DNA of 8,538 bases from Actinosomnolentus pattersoniae (SeqCode). GTDB lineage: Bacteria; Actinomycetota; UBA4738. A program made the position numbers and the translations under genes. The stretch covers positions 1-8,538 of the forward strand of contig JACDCJ010000072.1 in NCBI GenBank assembly GCA_013817655.1, read 5' to 3'. This document shows, in pieces, positions 6,129 to 8,538 of this stretch. The first letter of the stretch is position 1; each line of letters starts with the position of its first letter. Under the pieces are notes generated by a model. The model saw only the letters and a program-made list of their open reading frames with translations. It was not told the DNA's origin and ran no database searches.

Positions 6129-6617
6129 ATGCTGAAGATCTCTCAGCGAACCGAATACGCCATGCGCGCGATGCTCGAGCTCGCCCTCCGTCTTTCTGCC
6201 GGCGGGGACGCACTGGTCTCGGCCCGCGCCATCGCCGACGCGCAGCACATCCCTTTGCGGTTCCTGGAGCAGCAGCTGGGCGCCCTGCACAAGGCAGGTC
6301 TCGTTCAGAGCTTTCGCGGCGCCGGCGGTGGGTGCAAGCTCGCTCGCGATCCGTCGGCGATCAGCGTCGCGGACGTCGTGGACGCGATCGAGGGCCCGCT
6401 GTACCCGATGGGATGCCTGAGGACGGACGACCACACGTGCTTCCAGGATTCCCATTGCGGCGTCCAGGAGCTCTGGACCGAGGTGGACCTGGCCATCCGG
6501 CAGGTCTTCGAGCGGACGACCGTTGCAGACCTGGCCGAGCGACACCGCAAGCGGATCGAGGCCCCGGTCTGGGCCCCCAGCGAGCTGCTCCGGCCCGCCA
6601 AGCTCGGCCGGCATTAG
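6129..6617 (+). CDS. Rrf2-family transcriptional regulator with Fe-S-type cysteines
   Basis: A 162-residue DNA-binding regulator of the Rrf2 family (IscR, NsrR, RsrR, CymR relatives). The N-terminal winged helix shows MLKISQRTEYAMRAMLEL (1-18), a helix-turn-helix around SARAIADAQHIPLRFLEQQL (31-50) and the wing at SFRGAGGGCKLARD (61-74). Then comes VADVVDAIEGPL (80-91), the usual link to the sensor loop. Cysteines 96, 104 and 110 (C-x7-C-x5-C) occupy the place where family members bind an iron-sulfur cluster, and Glu9 sits where some members supply an acidic ligand. A redox, iron or nitric-oxide sensor is therefore likely. Which cluster and signal cannot be read from sequence. Odd feature: the wing normally reads GGGY and here reads GGGC (Cys69), giving a fourth cysteine. 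The C-terminal 30 residues are basic. The stop overlaps the stop of the convergent membrane-protein gene; targets are unknown. Confidence 0.9.
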   Translation: MLKISQRTEYAMRAMLELALRLSAGGDALVSARAIADAQHIPLRFLEQQLGALHKAGLVQSFRGAGGGCKLARDPSAISVADVVDAIEGPLYPMGCLRTDDHTCFQDSHCGVQELWTEVDLAIRQVFERTTVADLAERHRKRIEAPVWAPSELLRPAKLGRH

Positions 6618-8530
6618 GACCCGCCCGATCGGGGCCGGAGCCACCGCTGCAGCGCGGCCACGCCGGCGCTCGAGGCGATCGCCATCACCACCACGAGTGT
6701 CCCGACGGGGAGCGGACCTATTCGGTTCGCGGGAACGAGGCCCACGTGGATGGCGATCAGAGCCAGCGACGCGAGGGAGACGGCGCCGAACGCTGGCGCG
6801 AGAGCCAGCCGAACGGCCCCGGGCGCGCCCGGAAGCGCCAGTCCGGTCCAGCCCGCGCCGCTCGCCCCGAGCAGCGCAAGTGCTGCTACGGCATGGAGCA
6901 GCAGCGTCCACCAGGGGGGAAGCGGCGCGAACGCGCGGAGGACGTCATTGGCTCTCGGTGGCTGATGGGAGCCCCGGAGGATCACGACGTCGGGACCGAA
7001 CGTCGGGGACCCCGACCGGGTGGCGCGGAGGAAGCCCGGGGCGTCGAGGGCCCTCGTCGTGACCACGGGAGCTCCGGCGCGGAGCGCGGGCCGCACCGCT
7101 TCGAAAAGCTCGAGGCTTAGTCTGTCGTCGTCGACATCGCCCCTGAGCGTCGGTTTGACGGCGAGCGCATCTCCAGACCGGCCGGCGAAGACGACCACGC
7201 GGTCAGCGCCGTCGCCGAGAACCGCTCGGACGACGCGCTCGTAGAAGGCGATCCGGACGACGTCAGGGACATTCACGGCCAGGACCGTCGGCAGCTGGCC
7301 CGGCACCCCCTCCGCGTACCGGCCCACGGTGGCGATCTGCCCGAGCTCGCTGGGGTCGGTCTGGGGCCCCAGGGACCGGTACCACGTGAGGGTCGACGGG
7401 ACTATCACCAACCCGGCGACGACGGTCATCAGCGCGGCGCCCCACACCGGCCCGCGGGGGCGTTGGAACCGGAGGGAACGGGGAGCCGGGAAGAACGGCG
7501 CCGCGCCCAGAGCGAGCGCCAAGGGCAGGGCGAACGTGATCGCACGGTAGGTCGGGAGCCGCAGCCCGGCGAGGCCCGCTACCAGGACGAGAGCCATGAG
7601 CGTCAGCCAGACCGCCAGCAGCCGTCGATAGGAATTCGTCTCGGCCTCCGCGGCGGTTCGAGCGGCCAGGCATCCGAGAAGGAGCGCGATCGCTGTCGGA
7701 ACGGGCCAGATGAGATCGAGCTCGTTTCGAAGGCGCGGCCCGTACCGGAACGCCGGGGGCAGGCGCTGGATGGCGTCGCGAAGCGCCGTGCCGTTGATCC
7801 CGAACACCACGACGGCCGCCGCGGCCGCCGCGATAAGCGCCGCGAGCGCGATCACCATGACCTCCCGGGAGATCGCCAGTTCCCCAGCCCGCGATCCCAT
7901 CCGTCGAACGAGGGCACCATAAGCGAGAGTGGCCGCGACCACCGCCATGAATGCGGCCAGGAACGGCCACTCCGCCAGCCCCGCACCGAACAGCATCACG
8001 ACGGCCACGGCGACGCGTCGACGGCCGGTGGTCCAGGCGAAGACCGCGACGCCGGCGGCCAGAAGCCACAGCGTCATCAGGTTCTCGCTCTTGCCGGCGA
8101 GGAGCCGTGTGACCACCACGCACACGTTCGTGAGCGCCACGAACCCCCCGAGCGCCCACCCCCGGAGCCTCCACCTGGACGCAAGCACGCCCCCCGCAAG
8201 GGCGAGCCCCGATCCCATCGCGAGGGATGTCGTGAGTGCCGAGGACCAGGGGGAGGACGCCATGACCGCCTGCAGGGAAGCCGCAACCAGCGGAAAAGCG
8301 GGGCGTGCCCCGAGATGCACGTCGGAGAGTCCGGAGGCCCCGGCTTCCCGGATCGCGTCGACGTAGAAGAAGGTGTCGTCGCCCCACGGCACGCGGAAGT
8401 GCCGCACGCCGAACGCCGCCGCGAAGAAGGCGATCCCCAGGACGCTGGCCACCACGAGAGGGATCCAGTCGTTAGGGTCGCTCCTGGCTTCCACCTCCAA
8501 GACGTCGGGCCGGCCGGAGGCCTGGATCAC
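6614..8530 (-). CDS. Large multi-spanning membrane protein, GT-C glycosyltransferase-like (start may lie beyond window)
   Basis: At least 638 residues with roughly 14-15 hydrophobic helices: about 23-42, 77-93, 100-117, 124-145, 150-168, 172-185, 188-206, 223-244, 273-290, 303-325, 328-346 and 361-380, then 540-560, 571-597 and 607-627. Between 381 and 538 lies one soluble domain, probably on the outer face. The first loop carries PWGDDTFFYVDAI (48-60). An acidic pair followed by aromatic residues in the first loop is the signature of GT-C lipid-linked-sugar transferases (ArnT, PMT and relatives). I infer a role in glycosylating an envelope component, but I do not recognise a named family. 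The three helices after the soluble domain are unusual for a simple ArnT layout. GTG at 8530 is the first possible start. The frame stays open to the window edge eight bases further and no ribosome site is visible, so it may be truncated. The gene overlaps the Rrf2 stop by four bases. Confidence 0.75.
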   Translation of the reverse strand: MIQASGRPDVLEVEARSDPNDWIPLVVASVLGIAFFAAAFGVRHFRVPWGDDTFFYVDAIREAGASGLSDVHLGARPAFPLVAASLQAVMASSPWSSALTTSLAMGSGLALAGGVLASRWRLRGWALGGFVALTNVCVVVTRLLAGKSENLMTLWLLAAGVAVFAWTTGRRRVAVAVVMLFGAGLAEWPFLAAFMAVVAATLAYGALVRRMGSRAGELAISREVMVIALAALIAAAAAAVVVFGINGTALRDAIQRLPPAFRYGPRLRNELDLIWPVPTAIALLLGCLAARTAAEAETNSYRRLLAVWLTLMALVLVAGLAGLRLPTYRAITFALPLALALGAAPFFPAPRSLRFQRPRGPVWGAALMTVVAGLVIVPSTLTWYRSLGPQTDPSELGQIATVGRYAEGVPGQLPTVLAVNVPDVVRIAFYERVVRAVLGDGADRVVVFAGRSGDALAVKPTLRGDVDDDRLSLELFEAVRPALRAGAPVVTTRALDAPGFLRATRSGSPTFGPDVVILRGSHQPPRANDVLRAFAPLPPWWTLLLHAVAALALLGASGAGWTGLALPGAPGAVRLALAPAFGAVSLASLALIAIHVGLVPANRIGPLPVGTLVVVMAIASSAGVAALQRWLRPRSGGS

Positions 8531-8538
8531 CCGGCGAC

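Noticed and set aside
5760..7120. Long open frames on both strands across the Rrf2 gene and its neighbours
   Set aside because: They cross clear gene boundaries, have shadow-type composition, and clash with well-supported Rrf2, HAD and membrane-protein frames.

Overview
The window is a gene-dense, GC-rich bacterial chromosome segment that points to an actinobacterium (Actinomycetota). The pointers are a DUF3263-type small protein (a family I know only from actinobacteria), a LytR C-terminal-domain membrane protein, frequent GTG/TTG starts, -10 boxes of the TAnnnT kind, and a GT20 enzyme of the 'SNRGPV' type. I cannot place it lower than phylum. No rRNA, tRNA, CRISPR array, insertion sequence or phage gene was recognised, and no gap between genes exceeds about 100 bases.

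Layout. Rightward genes: (1) the 3' part of a NodB-fold polysaccharide deacetylase (2-598), cut by the window edge; (2) glutamate dehydrogenase (695-1942); (3) a DUF3263 protein (2019-2315) followed 24 bases later by (4) a one-TM protein with a LytR_C domain (2340-2891); (5) trehalose-6-phosphate phosphatase otsB (2951-3700). Leftward genes: (6) a GT20 trehalose-6-phosphate synthase-like gene (5165-3693), whose end overlaps the end of otsB; (7) an MPGP-like HAD phosphatase (6096-5158), which lies upstream of the GT20 gene and overlaps its start. Rightward again: (8) an Rrf2-family regulator with iron-sulfur-type cysteines (6129-6617). Leftward: (9) a large multi-spanning membrane protein resembling GT-C glycosyltransferases (8530-6614), whose stop overlaps the Rrf2 stop and which may continue past the right edge.

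How they fit together. Genes 5-7 form a compatible-solute island. The GT20 enzyme would make a phosphorylated disaccharide from a nucleotide-sugar and a sugar phosphate, and two different HAD phosphatases flank it: the convergent OtsB, and the translationally coupled MPGP-like enzyme. Which phosphatase serves the synthase, and whether the product is only trehalose, is the most interesting open question here. Genes 1, 4 and 9 belong to the envelope, gene 2 to nitrogen/carbon metabolism, and gene 8 is probably a redox or Fe-S sensor whose start region is packed against the start of the HAD gene.
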